22,702 bases of DNA from a virus, in IMG/VR virus record IMGVR_UViG_3300044630_002126, positions 1-22,702 of that record; one strand, given 5' to 3'. Under the pieces are notes generated by a model. The model was not told where the DNA came from. It ran no database searches and was given only the letters and a program-made list of their open reading frames with translations. Numbering within the stretch: position 1 is the first letter of the stretch; each line of letters begins with the position of its first letter. The translations under genes were made by a program, and so were the position numbers. Shown piece by piece: positions 1-7,951 of this stretch.

Positions 1-1094
1 ATACCAACGCTTCCGTTGGTGTTTCCACCACCGCCACCACCGCCATAAGCACGCAAAGTTCCGCTGATAGAAGAACCAAATCCTTCTCCGCCGACACCAG
101 CAAGGCCGTCATATTTGGCAGGTTGACCAGTTCTTGCACCGCCACCGCCACCGCCACCTTGACCAGAACCAGCACCGCCAGCAATTCCAGATCCAGAACC
201 GCCACCCCAGCCAACGCCACCGCTACCACCAGCACCGCCAGGAGCAGTAATATTGCCAATACCAAACATGGAGAAAGTTCCGCTACCACCATAAGCACTA
301 CCACCAGTTCCTACGACAACGCTAACTGGAGGGGTATTTTTGGGAACAGTTACGACGGCAAACTTGACATCGCCACCGCCACCGCCACCGCCAAACTGAC
401 CAGAACCGCCACCACCACCACCACCAACAACAAGGACTTCAACCTTGCCTTCAACGTTTGCAGCGGGGGTAAACAGTCCAGAAGACGTATAAGTATGAAT
501 CTTATACCCATCAATGATAGTTACAGTTCCCCCGCTAGCGTCAAAAGGGCTGCCACCCACAGCTTTCCATTCAGTTCCAGAGTAAACTTCCGCCTGTTCG
601 TTGGTGCTATTATAACGAATATCTCCAGCAACAGGAGTAGCAGGTCTTTCCGCAGTAGTGCCTACCGGAATTTTCATTGCACCAGTTCCATTGACAGTAA
701 CTCTTCCAGCAACAGTAAGCGTGCCAGTAACTGACACATTGTTTCCAAGGGTAATAAGTCCAGAAGAACTAAGCGTTAGAGTGTCTCCAGAAGTAATGGA
801 AATAGACTTTCCAGTTTGAGAAAGAATAGTGAAGTTTCCACCAGTAGTTCCAGTAATAGAATCAGTTACGATAGGAAACGGATTTAGAAAAATCTGATTA
901 AGAGTAACCTTCTTCAGTTGAAGCAATGATTCGTCGTGAATAAGCAGGGAATCGTCTCCAGCAACAGAAACGATTGCATCCTGCTCAGAGATTACGCCAG
1001 GAAGCAGGGTTGCTCCGTCAACATGGTTTTGGAGGTCCGAAGCAGTTAGCACCATGTTAGGGCTAAAGGTTTCTGGGGATTTGATTTTAGGCAT
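1..1094 (-). CDS. Glycine-rich phage tail fibre protein (partial, C-terminus beyond the left edge)
   Basis: An open frame of 364 codons starts at an ATG that overlaps the stop of the preceding gene (TAATG) and stays open to the left edge. Residues 1-130 are an N-terminal region rich in Thr, Ser and Val, probably beta-structured. Residues 143-180 carry a signature common in phage tail fibres: PVGTTAERP, then RYN, then YSGTEWKAVG. Residues about 197-210 (YKIHTYTSSGLFTP) and 218-230 (VEVLVVGGGGGGG) match the start of the glycine-rich domain found at the ends of many fibres. Long Gly runs follow to the edge. The role is probably host adsorption. The fibre is last in the visible part of the structural operon, the usual place for host-range genes. 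The family is clear from motifs, but the receptor-binding end is missing from the window. Confidence 0.85.
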   Translation of the reverse strand, partial: MPKIKSPETFSPNMVLTASDLQNHVDGATLLPGVISEQDAIVSVAGDDSLLIHDESLLQLKKVTLNQIFLNPFPIVTDSITGTTGGNFTILSQTGKSISITSGDTLTLSSSGLITLGNNVSVTGTLTVAGRVTVNGTGAMKIPVGTTAERPATPVAGDIRYNSTNEQAEVYSGTEWKAVGGSPFDASGGTVTIIDGYKIHTYTSSGLFTPAANVEGKVEVLVVGGGGGGGSGQFGGGGGGGDVKFAVVTVPKNTPPVSVVVGTGGSAYGGSGTFSMFGIGNITAPGGAGGSGGVGWGGGSGSGIAGGAGSGQGGGGGGGARTGQPAKYDGLAGVGGEGFGSSISGTLRAYGGGGGGGNTNGSVG

Positions 1095-2725
1095 TATTGC
1101 TTAGTATGAATGTTATGACCCACTAGGCTTGCCTCAACAGATACCGAACGGATAGTGGGTCTGAATCCTTCGATTGTAAATTTTACCTGAGATGAGTATG
1201 CGACTTTTCTTGCTGGAAGTCTCAGCACGTAATCTTCGTTTGCAGCAGGGGCAAAGTCAAGAAGTCTGGTAATAGTGTCAGGGTTGGTAGTAATAAAGTC
1301 AACGTCAATTTCACCAAAAGAAGGGAAATTAATGTCAGACTGAACGCTAGAAAAACGCTTGTCGGCAGAGGTCTTAAAGATGTAAGAACGAGTGATAAGT
1401 TCTGCGTTAATCTTATTAGGAGTATACTTGGTTTCAGAAATTCTGCAACCTTCGCTATTTAGTCTGGAATTCGGATTATCCAGAACAGGAGTTCCAACGC
1501 CAGGGCCAAACTCATCCCAGTCAAGTTCTTCAAGTAAAAAGATTCCCTCATTAGGGTCGACAGCCCAAAGTCGACGTTTGTTGTTCTTTTTGGCTACAAT
1601 GAACCGATGGACATCAAAACCCTCTGGATAAACATCTACTGACTCCCACGATTTATTGATAAAGTTAAACACCAAAACCGTGTTGTTAGTTTGAGAGTTG
1701 TCTAACGGAACGGCCAGATAGTATCTGTTTTCCCAATAAACAGCCGTAGCGTTTGACACATAGTTGTAGTTAATCCTAGAGATAATGTCGTCAATGGGGG
1801 CGGACATTGGTTCTGCCATAGTCAGCAATCTCATACCCTCTGGAGATGCCTGAGAAGCACCAGAAGCAGATGCTGGGTTTAGGAGATAAACGCCATTATC
1901 AGACAAAAAGATAATGCCTCCGCCAGCCTGAACAATCGACTTCCTTGCGAGACAGCCGATATCAGTAGCCAACGATTTTACATAGGAGTTATCTTCTGTT
2001 GCGGGGTCGCTCAACAGATAGGCACCAACACCTACGGAGGCGTAAAAAATAGAGTTTCTCATGAAAATGATAAACTCATTCAAAGTCCAAGGAGTAACGG
2101 CAACAAGCCTGTCATTGCTTCCATCATTGATGGAGAACATATCAAGAGCAGACCACTTGCTGTCCTCAAGATAATGACTCACCCTAATGGTGTTATGGTC
2201 AATCTGCACGATATGCCTGTTGGCATAGAAGATAGCGTGATTGGAGTTCGGGTAATTATGGTGAGAGGTATTACTAGGAACTACGACATTTCCTGAACCA
2301 ACAAGTCCGTTCCATCTAAGCGTGGTCTTGTTAAAACCTCTTGTGATATAAACATATCCAGACCCAAGAGCCTGATATACATCTACATCTTCTCCATTCG
2401 TAATGGTCTCTCCGTTAGGAAACGGAACCTTAGAAGACTCAATGTCCGTATCAGGGTTATAAATATACAACCCATTATCTACAACCAATACGAACTGCTC
2501 TGCTCCAGTTGCATTGACATAAAGACAAGCACCGCGGATGGTTTCGTTTTCTAATGCCGTAAAGGTGTATCTTTCAGCACCTTTTCTGGTTTCTGCAACA
2601 CCTCTGTTAAACCTGAAGTTCTTAGACTTCGTTACCATGCCAGTTTCAAGATTGACAGGGTTATCTCTGGAGTTCAAACCAATGAACCCCTGATCCCCGT
2701 CAGTCGTGTATGGCTGGGCAGGCAT
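1094..2725 (-). CDS. Tail nozzle / tail tubular protein B-like structural protein
   Basis: A 543-residue protein starting MPAQPYTTDG. The N-terminus has the pattern seen in podovirus nozzle and stabilisation proteins: a GFIGLNSRDNP stretch followed by a segment with RKG (residues about 13-50). The rest is a long series of short beta strands (for example FVLVVDNGLYIYN, GIIFLSDNGVYLLNP, RYYLAVPLDN), which reads as a beta-propeller-type fold as in T7 gp12 or P22 gp10-like proteins. No membrane segment or catalytic motif is seen. Both ends are stop-start fused to neighbours (TAATG at 2725 and at 1094). Its position between head-completion genes and the fibre gene fits a tail-tube or nozzle role. 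The assignment rests on pattern and context, so generic virion structural protein is the fallback. Confidence 0.6.
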   Translation of the reverse strand: MPAQPYTTDGDQGFIGLNSRDNPVNLETGMVTKSKNFRFNRGVAETRKGAERYTFTALENETIRGACLYVNATGAEQFVLVVDNGLYIYNPDTDIESSKVPFPNGETITNGEDVDVYQALGSGYVYITRGFNKTTLRWNGLVGSGNVVVPSNTSHHNYPNSNHAIFYANRHIVQIDHNTIRVSHYLEDSKWSALDMFSINDGSNDRLVAVTPWTLNEFIIFMRNSIFYASVGVGAYLLSDPATEDNSYVKSLATDIGCLARKSIVQAGGGIIFLSDNGVYLLNPASASGASQASPEGMRLLTMAEPMSAPIDDIISRINYNYVSNATAVYWENRYYLAVPLDNSQTNNTVLVFNFINKSWESVDVYPEGFDVHRFIVAKKNNKRRLWAVDPNEGIFLLEELDWDEFGPGVGTPVLDNPNSRLNSEGCRISETKYTPNKINAELITRSYIFKTSADKRFSSVQSDINFPSFGEIDVDFITTNPDTITRLLDFAPAANEDYVLRLPARKVAYSSQVKFTIEGFRPTIRSVSVEASLVGHNIHTKQ

Positions 2726-2832
2726 TAGTTCTTGAAGATGCTATACCAAGCAGCACGCAGGCTTTCACCATAGCGAGCACCGACATAGAGGCCGCCGAGG
2801 AAACCGACGACAGTAGCGATAATAGTAATCAT
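2725..2832 (-). CDS. 35-residue single-membrane-segment protein
   Basis: A 35-codon frame too short for most ORF callers. It starts at an ATG overlapping the stop of the gene before it (ATGA, 2829-2832) and its stop overlaps the next start (TAATG, 2723-2727), so coupling on both sides supports it. Residues 2-18 (ITIIATVVGFLGGLYVG) form a hydrophobic glycine-containing helix likely to cross the membrane. The tail, residues 19-35, is short and mildly basic (ARYGESLRAAWYSIFKN). It could be a holin or antiholin-like protein, a pinholin-like peptide or an inner-membrane partner for genome ejection. The sequence does not choose between these. Confidence 0.6.
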   Translation of the reverse strand: MITIIATVVGFLGGLYVGARYGESLRAAWYSIFKN

Positions 2833-3017
2833 TTGGGTAGGGAAATTTTAAGGCGATCAAGTTCGGCCTGAAGTTCTTCTTCGGTAGGTTTGTTGATGAG
2901 GGTAAGAGTCCCCCAATACTTTCCACCATTAGGAAACTCCTTGAATCCAAGACAGGTTTTGCCGTCCTTGACGAAGGCGTTCCAGCCGATTTCGATGTTA
3001 ATAGGTTCAGTAGCCAT
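2829..3017 (-). CDS. Small hypothetical protein, 62 residues
   Basis: I chose the ATG at 3017 (MATEPINIE) because the longer frame reaches into the preceding gene, which ends at 3023. The product has a compact beta-rich first half with aromatic and glycine positions (IGWNAFVKDGKTCLGFKEFPNGGKYW in outline, residues 8-35) and a short amphipathic helix at residues 43-58 (PTEEELQAELDRLKI). There is no signal peptide or membrane segment. The stop overlaps the next start as ATGA. No family recognised. Position between the HDG-repeat protein and the small membrane protein suggests a minor virion or assembly component. Confidence 0.65.
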   Translation of the reverse strand: MATEPINIEIGWNAFVKDGKTCLGFKEFPNGGKYWGTLTLINKPTEEELQAELDRLKISLPK

Positions 3018-3022
3018 AAGTG

Positions 3023-4000
3023 TTAAACGAAGATTTGCTGGCTGTAATAGCCGCCCCATCCATCCCAGAAGTAGGCGTAAACCCCATCATCCCAGATGTA
3101 TGTTCCATAGGAGTAGTAGTAGGTGTATTCAGCGTATGAGTAGAAGCCATTCCACTCACTCTGGAAATAGTAATAAACAACCCTGCCATTATTGTGCAAC
3201 TGTCCGGCAACATCCGTCTGGTAATTGTATTCAGTAATTAATCCTTCCGTGGGGGTGTAGTTGGTAGAAACTGTGGTAGAATAAAAACTTCCGTAACCAT
3301 CGTGGAAATATTCCACATCAGTAGTTCCATTCTGGAATGCTCCAACATAAGTCATTCCATCTGGAGTGTATAGGTAAAGATAACTCGGCTGATTATAAAG
3401 GATTACAATGCTACTTCCATATCCGTAGTATTCGGTAGACCCGCCGGACTGGTAATAACTACCCATGCCATCATGATAGTAGGTAACAGGTTGGTATCCA
3501 TTCTGGTAGTTAGTGCCTGAGATGTTTAGGTATGTAGGGATGCTTCCGCTTGTAATATACTCACCATACATCGTGCAACCTCCCATAAAGTTGTCAGCAT
3601 AGGTGCCTCCATTTCCATCATGGTAAAGGTCGTTGGAATAACTGCAGGACGAGCCATAGTTATATCCATCAATTATGATTGGTTCTGAGTTGCTAGACTG
3701 AACTCCAATATAGCCAGTTGCATAAGAAACAAACAAAGCATTACCCCAGTCAAGGAATGTGCCTCCAGTTCCGTTAGCAAGTTCATTTACCTCCCAATAT
3801 GTATTGGGAAAGTAGTTTCCATCGTGAGAAATATAACCTCCGCCTTCACTAACAAGCCTAATACGACTTGCATACCATTGGACAAAAGTTCCATACGGAG
3901 GGTATGAAGGACCAGACGGAGGTTGGTTAAAAGACGCAACAGAGCCAATTCCACCACCAAAGATGGATAGGTCGAATGGACTTCTGTATCTAAACCTCAT
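3023..4000 (-). CDS. Tyr/Gly-rich HDG-repeat virion protein, 325 residues
   Basis: The protein is strikingly rich in Tyr, Gly and Ser and poor in Lys. A degenerate unit recurs around an HDG core followed by aromatics: SHDGNYF (58-64), YHDGNGGTY (126-134), YHDGMGSYY (175-183), FHDGYGSFY (232-240) and a variant WDGWGGYY (312-319). Spacing between cores is uneven, about 49-79 residues. This resembles surface-exposed beta-repeat proteins and could form a fibre, appendage or decoration. The gene follows a small jelly-roll-like gene with TAATG coupling and precedes a 62-residue gene. No named family was recognised. It shows no enzyme motif, membrane segment or signal peptide. Carbohydrate or surface binding is only inferred, from the aromatic repeats and the virion-gene context. 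Confidence 0.75.
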   Translation of the reverse strand: MRFRYRSPFDLSIFGGGIGSVASFNQPPSGPSYPPYGTFVQWYASRIRLVSEGGGYISHDGNYFPNTYWEVNELANGTGGTFLDWGNALFVSYATGYIGVQSSNSEPIIIDGYNYGSSCSYSNDLYHDGNGGTYADNFMGGCTMYGEYITSGSIPTYLNISGTNYQNGYQPVTYYHDGMGSYYQSGGSTEYYGYGSSIVILYNQPSYLYLYTPDGMTYVGAFQNGTTDVEYFHDGYGSFYSTTVSTNYTPTEGLITEYNYQTDVAGQLHNNGRVVYYYFQSEWNGFYSYAEYTYYYSYGTYIWDDGVYAYFWDGWGGYYSQQIFV

Positions 4001-4299
4001 TAGGCGTAGGCAATAGCAATGCTGACCAACTCGCCACCAGAGTTACCCCTAATCCAGATAGCACCATTGTAGTTCTCGAACGAGAGGGTAAAGCCAGCAG
4101 CGATAAGGATGCCAGAGGAAGAGTTTCCATCAGAGTTGAAGAAAACAGAGGTAGAACCCTGGTTCTGGATAATCACGGAAACACGTCTCTTGTAGGCATC
4201 AGCCTTAGGGATGACTTCGGTATAAGAACCAGAAGCCATGATGTTCTGGTGCTCAAAGTTCTTGATGAACGGAGACGAGATTTTTACGAATGAAGACAT
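4000..4299 (-). CDS. Small beta-sandwich virion protein, 99 residues
   Basis: Residues about 38-98 show a pattern I associate with small phage decoration or fibre-attachment domains: a strand VSVIIQNQG, then VFFNSDG, then GILIAAGFTLSFENYNGAIWIRG, ending in SIAIAYA. Phage proteins of this type usually read as a strand with NxG, a VYxG strand, an LPAG turn and an AIA strand. A second ATG (residue 21, MASGSYTEV) is an alternative start. I keep the first because it lies two bases after the preceding stop (TAATATG). The stop is fused to the next start. Likely a minor capsid, spike or connector accessory protein. Confidence 0.6.
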   Translation of the reverse strand: MSSFVKISSPFIKNFEHQNIMASGSYTEVIPKADAYKRRVSVIIQNQGSTSVFFNSDGNSSSGILIAAGFTLSFENYNGAIWIRGNSGGELVSIAIAYA

Positions 4300-4300
4300 A

Positions 4301-5149
4301 TTAGTATATTTGGTTAAACTTTAATCTAGGCTGGACACCCTGTTGGATGATTGCCTTGCCAACTTCAAAGTCAAGAACAGCCAAGGCTTCTTTTTCGATA
4401 GCCTGTGCGTATTCTATCTGCATTTCAGACCTAAGCCAGTCAGCATGGCAACCCTTGATGATAAAATTACCAAGGAAGGCAGGAATCTTGATTTTCTCCC
4501 ACTTATCCGAGGAAGCAGGTGCGTTGTTGTTATTGACATTCGGAGAAGTGGTTGACTCGGAGATGCACTTCCAGAAATTGCCCTTTTTGCCAGAATAAGA
4601 GGGTCCGGTAGTAGGGGCAAAATACTTCCCGCTGGAATATGCCCAATATACCTGTTGGCCAGGATAGTAGGTTCCAGAAGACCAGATGTCTCCGATAAGT
4701 TCGGGACACTTGATTCTATAAGTTACATATGCAAACTGAGAGTCCTTGTCGGAAACGATAAGTCTCTGGACAGTATTGAATACGTTATTTCCAACATGAC
4801 TGTCGTATTCATCAAAGGTAAAGGACAGTTCGGTTACCTTACCCGTGGTTCTTGGGTCTTCGATGGTGATCTGCATCACGTCGCCAATGTCAATCTTGAA
4901 GGTGCCTTCGTTGTTGGTAACGATGCCGTCATCAGGAATGACGATGTAATGAACATCGCTCTGATGAACGATGGGCATCTTGGTAGTTCTCAGGAGTTGC
5001 GGCCAGATATCAAATTCGAACCCGAATCTGATTCTGTGGTTTGCAAAGTCCCTGAACTGGTTGAATGTCTCAACGCTAATATTTTCCCTATCCAATCCAC
5101 ACATCTGGAGGGATTGGGCAAGGATGGTTTCAAAGTCAATAGTTCTCAT
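4301..5149 (-). CDS. Head-to-tail adaptor-like protein with an inserted carbohydrate-binding-like segment
   Basis: The 282-residue protein has a helical N-terminus (residues 5-40), a beta-rich middle and a C-terminal helical segment (225-270). That end reads FLGNFIIKGCHADWLRSEM and LAVLDFEVGKAIIQQ, a pattern I associate with podovirus adaptor or tail-tubular-A-like proteins. Residues about 155-221 look like an insertion: IWSSGTYYPGQQVYW, GKYFAPTTG and a closing DKWEKIKIP. That is the layout of a small CBM5/12-type carbohydrate-binding module (W, G-Y-x-x-G-x-x-V, Y-x-A, final W). The start overlaps the stop of the previous gene (ATGA). Its position after the capsid gene supports a neck role. 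The domain insertion is inferred from pattern only. Confidence 0.6.
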   Translation of the reverse strand: MRTIDFETILAQSLQMCGLDRENISVETFNQFRDFANHRIRFGFEFDIWPQLLRTTKMPIVHQSDVHYIVIPDDGIVTNNEGTFKIDIGDVMQITIEDPRTTGKVTELSFTFDEYDSHVGNNVFNTVQRLIVSDKDSQFAYVTYRIKCPELIGDIWSSGTYYPGQQVYWAYSSGKYFAPTTGPSYSGKKGNFWKCISESTTSPNVNNNNAPASSDKWEKIKIPAFLGNFIIKGCHADWLRSEMQIEYAQAIEKEALAVLDFEVGKAIIQQGVQPRLKFNQIY

Positions 5150-5508
5150 GTGAGATATCCGTCAGAGGTAAACACGGCACCCCTGACCATGGTTCGTTTG
5201 AGTCTGTTTCTTACGGCAGTTTCCGGGTTATCTCGGAAAAATTCCTTGATAAACTGCTTATCTTCCCAGCATTCATAGCCAAGTCTTTGGCCCCAATAAT
5301 GGAAAGAGGAACGAGGGATACTACCTTGTAGTTCCCCGATTCCGTCAATTGGTTTAGCAACAGCGTTCTTGTGGAAAATGCCGAGACGCTTCTTTTCGGC
5401 AACGTCTTTAACTTCGTTAAGTTTCCAACCATTGATGAGTTCCCTCTCCACCTCCTTGCGGAGATGGGGAGGGATTGCATCAGCCAGACTTTGGAAAATG
5501 TCTGACAC
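5146..5508 (-). CDS. Head-completion-region hypothetical protein, 120 residues
   Basis: The start is GTG (GTGTCAGACATT), six bases after the stop of the capsid gene, with no alternative ATG nearby. The product is mostly helical and charged (HLRKEVERELINGW, KDVAEKKRLGIFHK, KEFFRDNPETAVRNRLKR) and has a central aromatic stretch (SSFHYWGQRLGYECW, residues 68-82). There is no membrane segment. The stop overlaps the adaptor-like gene start. Its place directly after the major capsid gene is where head-completion or minor capsid proteins commonly lie. No family was recognised. Confidence 0.7.
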   Translation of the reverse strand: MSDIFQSLADAIPPHLRKEVERELINGWKLNEVKDVAEKKRLGIFHKNAVAKPIDGIGELQGSIPRSSFHYWGQRLGYECWEDKQFIKEFFRDNPETAVRNRLKRTMVRGAVFTSDGYLT

Positions 5509-5514
5509 TACCGC

Positions 5515-6600
5515 TTAGGACAGGTCGAGCTTGCCGAAAGCGAGCGGGTTATGGATGCAAAGAGCAGCCACAGCCTCGATCAGTCTGGCAGGACCACCGC
5601 CGTAGTCAGGCAGCGAGGTGATTTCAGCCACGTTGCCACCATAACGGATTTCAACGAGGTCGAAGGGAATGATGTAACCAACGCTGAAGTTCTTGAGGAA
5701 CAGCGAGGGATGGATACGGAGCTGACCGAAGTCGCCGTCGAACACATCGATGGACGAGGTGTAGGTGCTGGCGGCAGCGTCACGATTGAACGCACGATTG
5801 GACTCGAGCGGGTTCGTGGCGGTGGATTCACGATTCGTGAAGACCAGGTTGGTGAACGCACGCTTCATCAGCGGACCAGCAAGGCAGTCATAGGTCTTAT
5901 ACTGGCCAGTCTGCTTGTAGATGGAGGTGAGGACGTTCTGGAGGGTGGTTTCGGTCAGGTCAGCGAGGTTGCCCGTGACGAGGGACGACGAGGTAGCGTC
6001 GTTGGCATCGAACGGAAGGCAGAACTCAGCAGGAGGGGTAGCGACAGTTTCAGCGGTATCTCTGTCGGCAGCCTTGACGAGCCACTTGTCAAGACCGCGG
6101 GTCTTGTAGGGGACGAGAGCACCACCAACGGTCTTTTCAGCCTGAGCCGAGTTGCTGGAGCACATCGTCTTTTCCATGTCACGCTTGAGCATGGTCATGG
6201 CCTTGGAGACGTTGTTCTGGAGTTCATCCTTCACGCCAGCGATGTTGGTAACGCTAGCCTGGGTGAGCTTCGAGACTCTCGTGGAGCGTCTGAAAATCTG
6301 GATGAAGTTGCCGAGTTCAGCACGATACTGCTTCGTGTTGCCCGAAGAGTCGGTGTTTCTGACGTAGTTATCGTAGTCAGCCTGAGAGACATCGGTGCCA
6401 TCGACGACACCATCAGTCTTGGGATCCGGAAGGGAGTCAACCTGCCAGCGGAAGAAGGTCTGCTGGGGCTGAGAACCCTTGCGAGCCATCGAGGTGAAGG
6501 GGGTATCCTTCGCATCGACGAGCGAGATGAGATTAGCGATTTCTTCTCTACGACCAAGCTTGTTGGCCTGGGAGAGATCGCGTTCGAACAGTTGAGACAT
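5515..6600 (-). CDS. Major capsid protein (SU10/DUF5309-like)
   Basis: The 361-residue product has the size and order expected of a podovirus major capsid protein, directly after a scaffold-like gene. The N-terminal part contains a segment typical of SU10-type capsid proteins: EIANLISLVDAKDTPFTSMARKG (split over residues 20-42), followed by TFFRWQVDSLPDP. The long spine-helix region (KDELQNNVSKAMTMLKRDMEKTM) and C-terminal beta strands (GQLRIHPSLF, VGYIIPFDLVEIRYGG) fit an HK97-like fold. The frame is GC-richer and more biased than its neighbours, as expected for a highly expressed gene. That bias also creates a long antisense frame. The start has no Shine-Dalgarno; a C-rich stretch precedes it. 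Family naming is from memory of DUF5309 proteins. Confidence 0.85.
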   Translation of the reverse strand: MSQLFERDLSQANKLGRREEIANLISLVDAKDTPFTSMARKGSQPQQTFFRWQVDSLPDPKTDGVVDGTDVSQADYDNYVRNTDSSGNTKQYRAELGNFIQIFRRSTRVSKLTQASVTNIAGVKDELQNNVSKAMTMLKRDMEKTMCSSNSAQAEKTVGGALVPYKTRGLDKWLVKAADRDTAETVATPPAEFCLPFDANDATSSSLVTGNLADLTETTLQNVLTSIYKQTGQYKTYDCLAGPLMKRAFTNLVFTNRESTATNPLESNRAFNRDAAASTYTSSIDVFDGDFGQLRIHPSLFLKNFSVGYIIPFDLVEIRYGGNVAEITSLPDYGGGPARLIEAVAALCIHNPLAFGKLDLS

Positions 6601-6618
6601 AGTAGTAGGGGGGTTGGA

Positions 6619-7629
6619 TTATAGGAATCTAGATACCGCCTTTTTAAGATCATCACGACTCTGGGTCTTAGCATAGCGTGAAGCGACATTTCTGGCGGAA
6701 GCATCAACAGTTCCAGAAACAGTCTTTGCAGAAGTAGGCTTAACCTGGAGATTAGGAGCCGAGCTTTGAACTGGCTTCTTGATTCCTTTAGCATTCCTCA
6801 TCACTAGTCCAGCAACGTAATCTCCGACAAACAACTTATGGTCAGGGAAGTGCTTGAAGTTTTTAAAGTTCTTCATGACTTCCTGGGCCAATTTGTATTC
6901 CTGAGACTCGGGCTTGCTATACCAAGGATAAATGGCGGAAGCTTGCTTATCAAAGTCAGACTTTTGTCTGACGAACTGAAGCTGACGGGGGAGGTGCTCC
7001 TCCATCGCTCTCATAGAGTTGATACGCATCTTATGAACCTGCTCCGAATTATAATAGGTTTCCCCAATTTGGAATCCGTTCGGGTTCTCTTCGCACATAT
7101 ACCGAAGTTTTCTGGCTTGCTCGTATTCCACTTTGACTCTGGCTTCGTCAGTCAGGTCGGCAAACGGATTTTCAGGAGTCGGTTCGGGGATAGATGAGGA
7201 AGCCTCAATACCCTCTAACTTAGCCTTATACGAGTTGACCTCTTCCGTCAGCTTTTCGACCTGCTCTTCAGCCTGCTTACGCAGGAAGGTGAGCCTATCG
7301 ATACGCTTCTGGAAGCCTTCAGATTTAACTTCTGGCTCGGTCTGCTGCTCTTCTGCATTTGAAAGAACATCGTTGCCATCCTCCGCCTTGGGGTCCGCTT
7401 CTGGCTGGAGTTCATCCCCGCTAAAGGATTCTCCGCTGTATTCGGCCTTGTCTTCCGTTTGGGCTTCTTCTGGGCTCTCCGAGGGTTCAGAATTCCCCTC
7501 AACCTGCTGTTCGGCGAACAGGATGGATTCTAGTCTTTTGCTAAAATCCGGAATTTCATTAGAAACGATTCCGACATCGTTTTCCGCGGGGTTTAGTGCT
7601 TCACCGCTATCAGCAGGATTGTTATCCAT
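6619..7629 (-). CDS. Scaffold-like capsid assembly protein
   Basis: The 336-residue product sits between the portal and capsid genes, the usual place of a scaffold. Residues 1-105 are acidic and probably disordered (many Glu, Asp, Ser, Pro). Residues 105-140 form a predicted coiled coil (FQKRIDRLTFLRKQAEEQ onward). A helical middle (160-260) contains aromatic positions such as IYPWYSKPE. The C-terminus (285-336) is basic and helix-ending (SRDDLKKAVSRFL), as in scaffolds that contact the capsid protein. There is no protease motif. The start is an ATG without Shine-Dalgarno. Assignment is by architecture and position. Confidence 0.75.
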   Translation of the reverse strand: MDNNPADSGEALNPAENDVGIVSNEIPDFSKRLESILFAEQQVEGNSEPSESPEEAQTEDKAEYSGESFSGDELQPEADPKAEDGNDVLSNAEEQQTEPEVKSEGFQKRIDRLTFLRKQAEEQVEKLTEEVNSYKAKLEGIEASSSIPEPTPENPFADLTDEARVKVEYEQARKLRYMCEENPNGFQIGETYYNSEQVHKMRINSMRAMEEHLPRQLQFVRQKSDFDKQASAIYPWYSKPESQEYKLAQEVMKNFKNFKHFPDHKLFVGDYVAGLVMRNAKGIKKPVQSSAPNLQVKPTSAKTVSGTVDASARNVASRYAKTQSRDDLKKAVSRFL

Positions 7630-7693
7630 ATGTATTGTTGGAACAGCGTTTCAATTAAGTCACGCAGAAACTAAAAATCAGAAAAACAAGAAA

Positions 7694-7951
7694 CTATCGT
7701 TTGTCAACGTTTTTTCTATTATGCTTAATCAGGGCTTCCTGTCTAGTGTCATTAAGAAGGTCCTTGACATACTGGATGCCGTCTGCTCTACCGCATTGGT
7801 GTGCACGCTTCGACTCTTCTTGACTTTGCGAAACAGCGAGGGTTAGCTCGTGCTTCTCTACGTCGTTGATAATCAGCATGATAGAGTCCCATAGGTCGCT
7901 TTCGTGGAAAAGCAGGGACGTAAATACTTTATTCTTTTGTTCTTCGGTCAT
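7694..7951 (-). CDS. Small helical protein between portal and scaffold genes, 85 residues
   Basis: The start overlaps the portal stop as ATGA, which supports coupled expression. The product is charged and likely all helical (WDSIMLIINDVEKHELTLA, then QSQEESKRAHQ). Its second half carries GRADGIQYVKDLLNDTRQEALIK. There is no membrane segment or cysteine motif. Small genes at this place occur in many podoviruses, but none is recognised here. A scaffold- or portal-associated assembly factor is a guess. Confidence 0.65.
   Translation of the reverse strand: MTEEQKNKVFTSLLFHESDLWDSIMLIINDVEKHELTLAVSQSQEESKRAHQCGRADGIQYVKDLLNDTRQEALIKHNRKNVDKR

Noticed and set aside
123-734. Plus-strand frame of 203 codons full of Thr and Ala
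   Set aside because: It is the antisense of the Gly-rich tail fibre; low complexity comes from the complement of GGT/GGC codons, and the fibre frame has clear motifs.
5551-6624. Plus-strand frame of 357 codons opposite the capsid gene
   Set aside because: Long antisense frame made by strong codon bias in the capsid gene; no known motif and no ribosome site.
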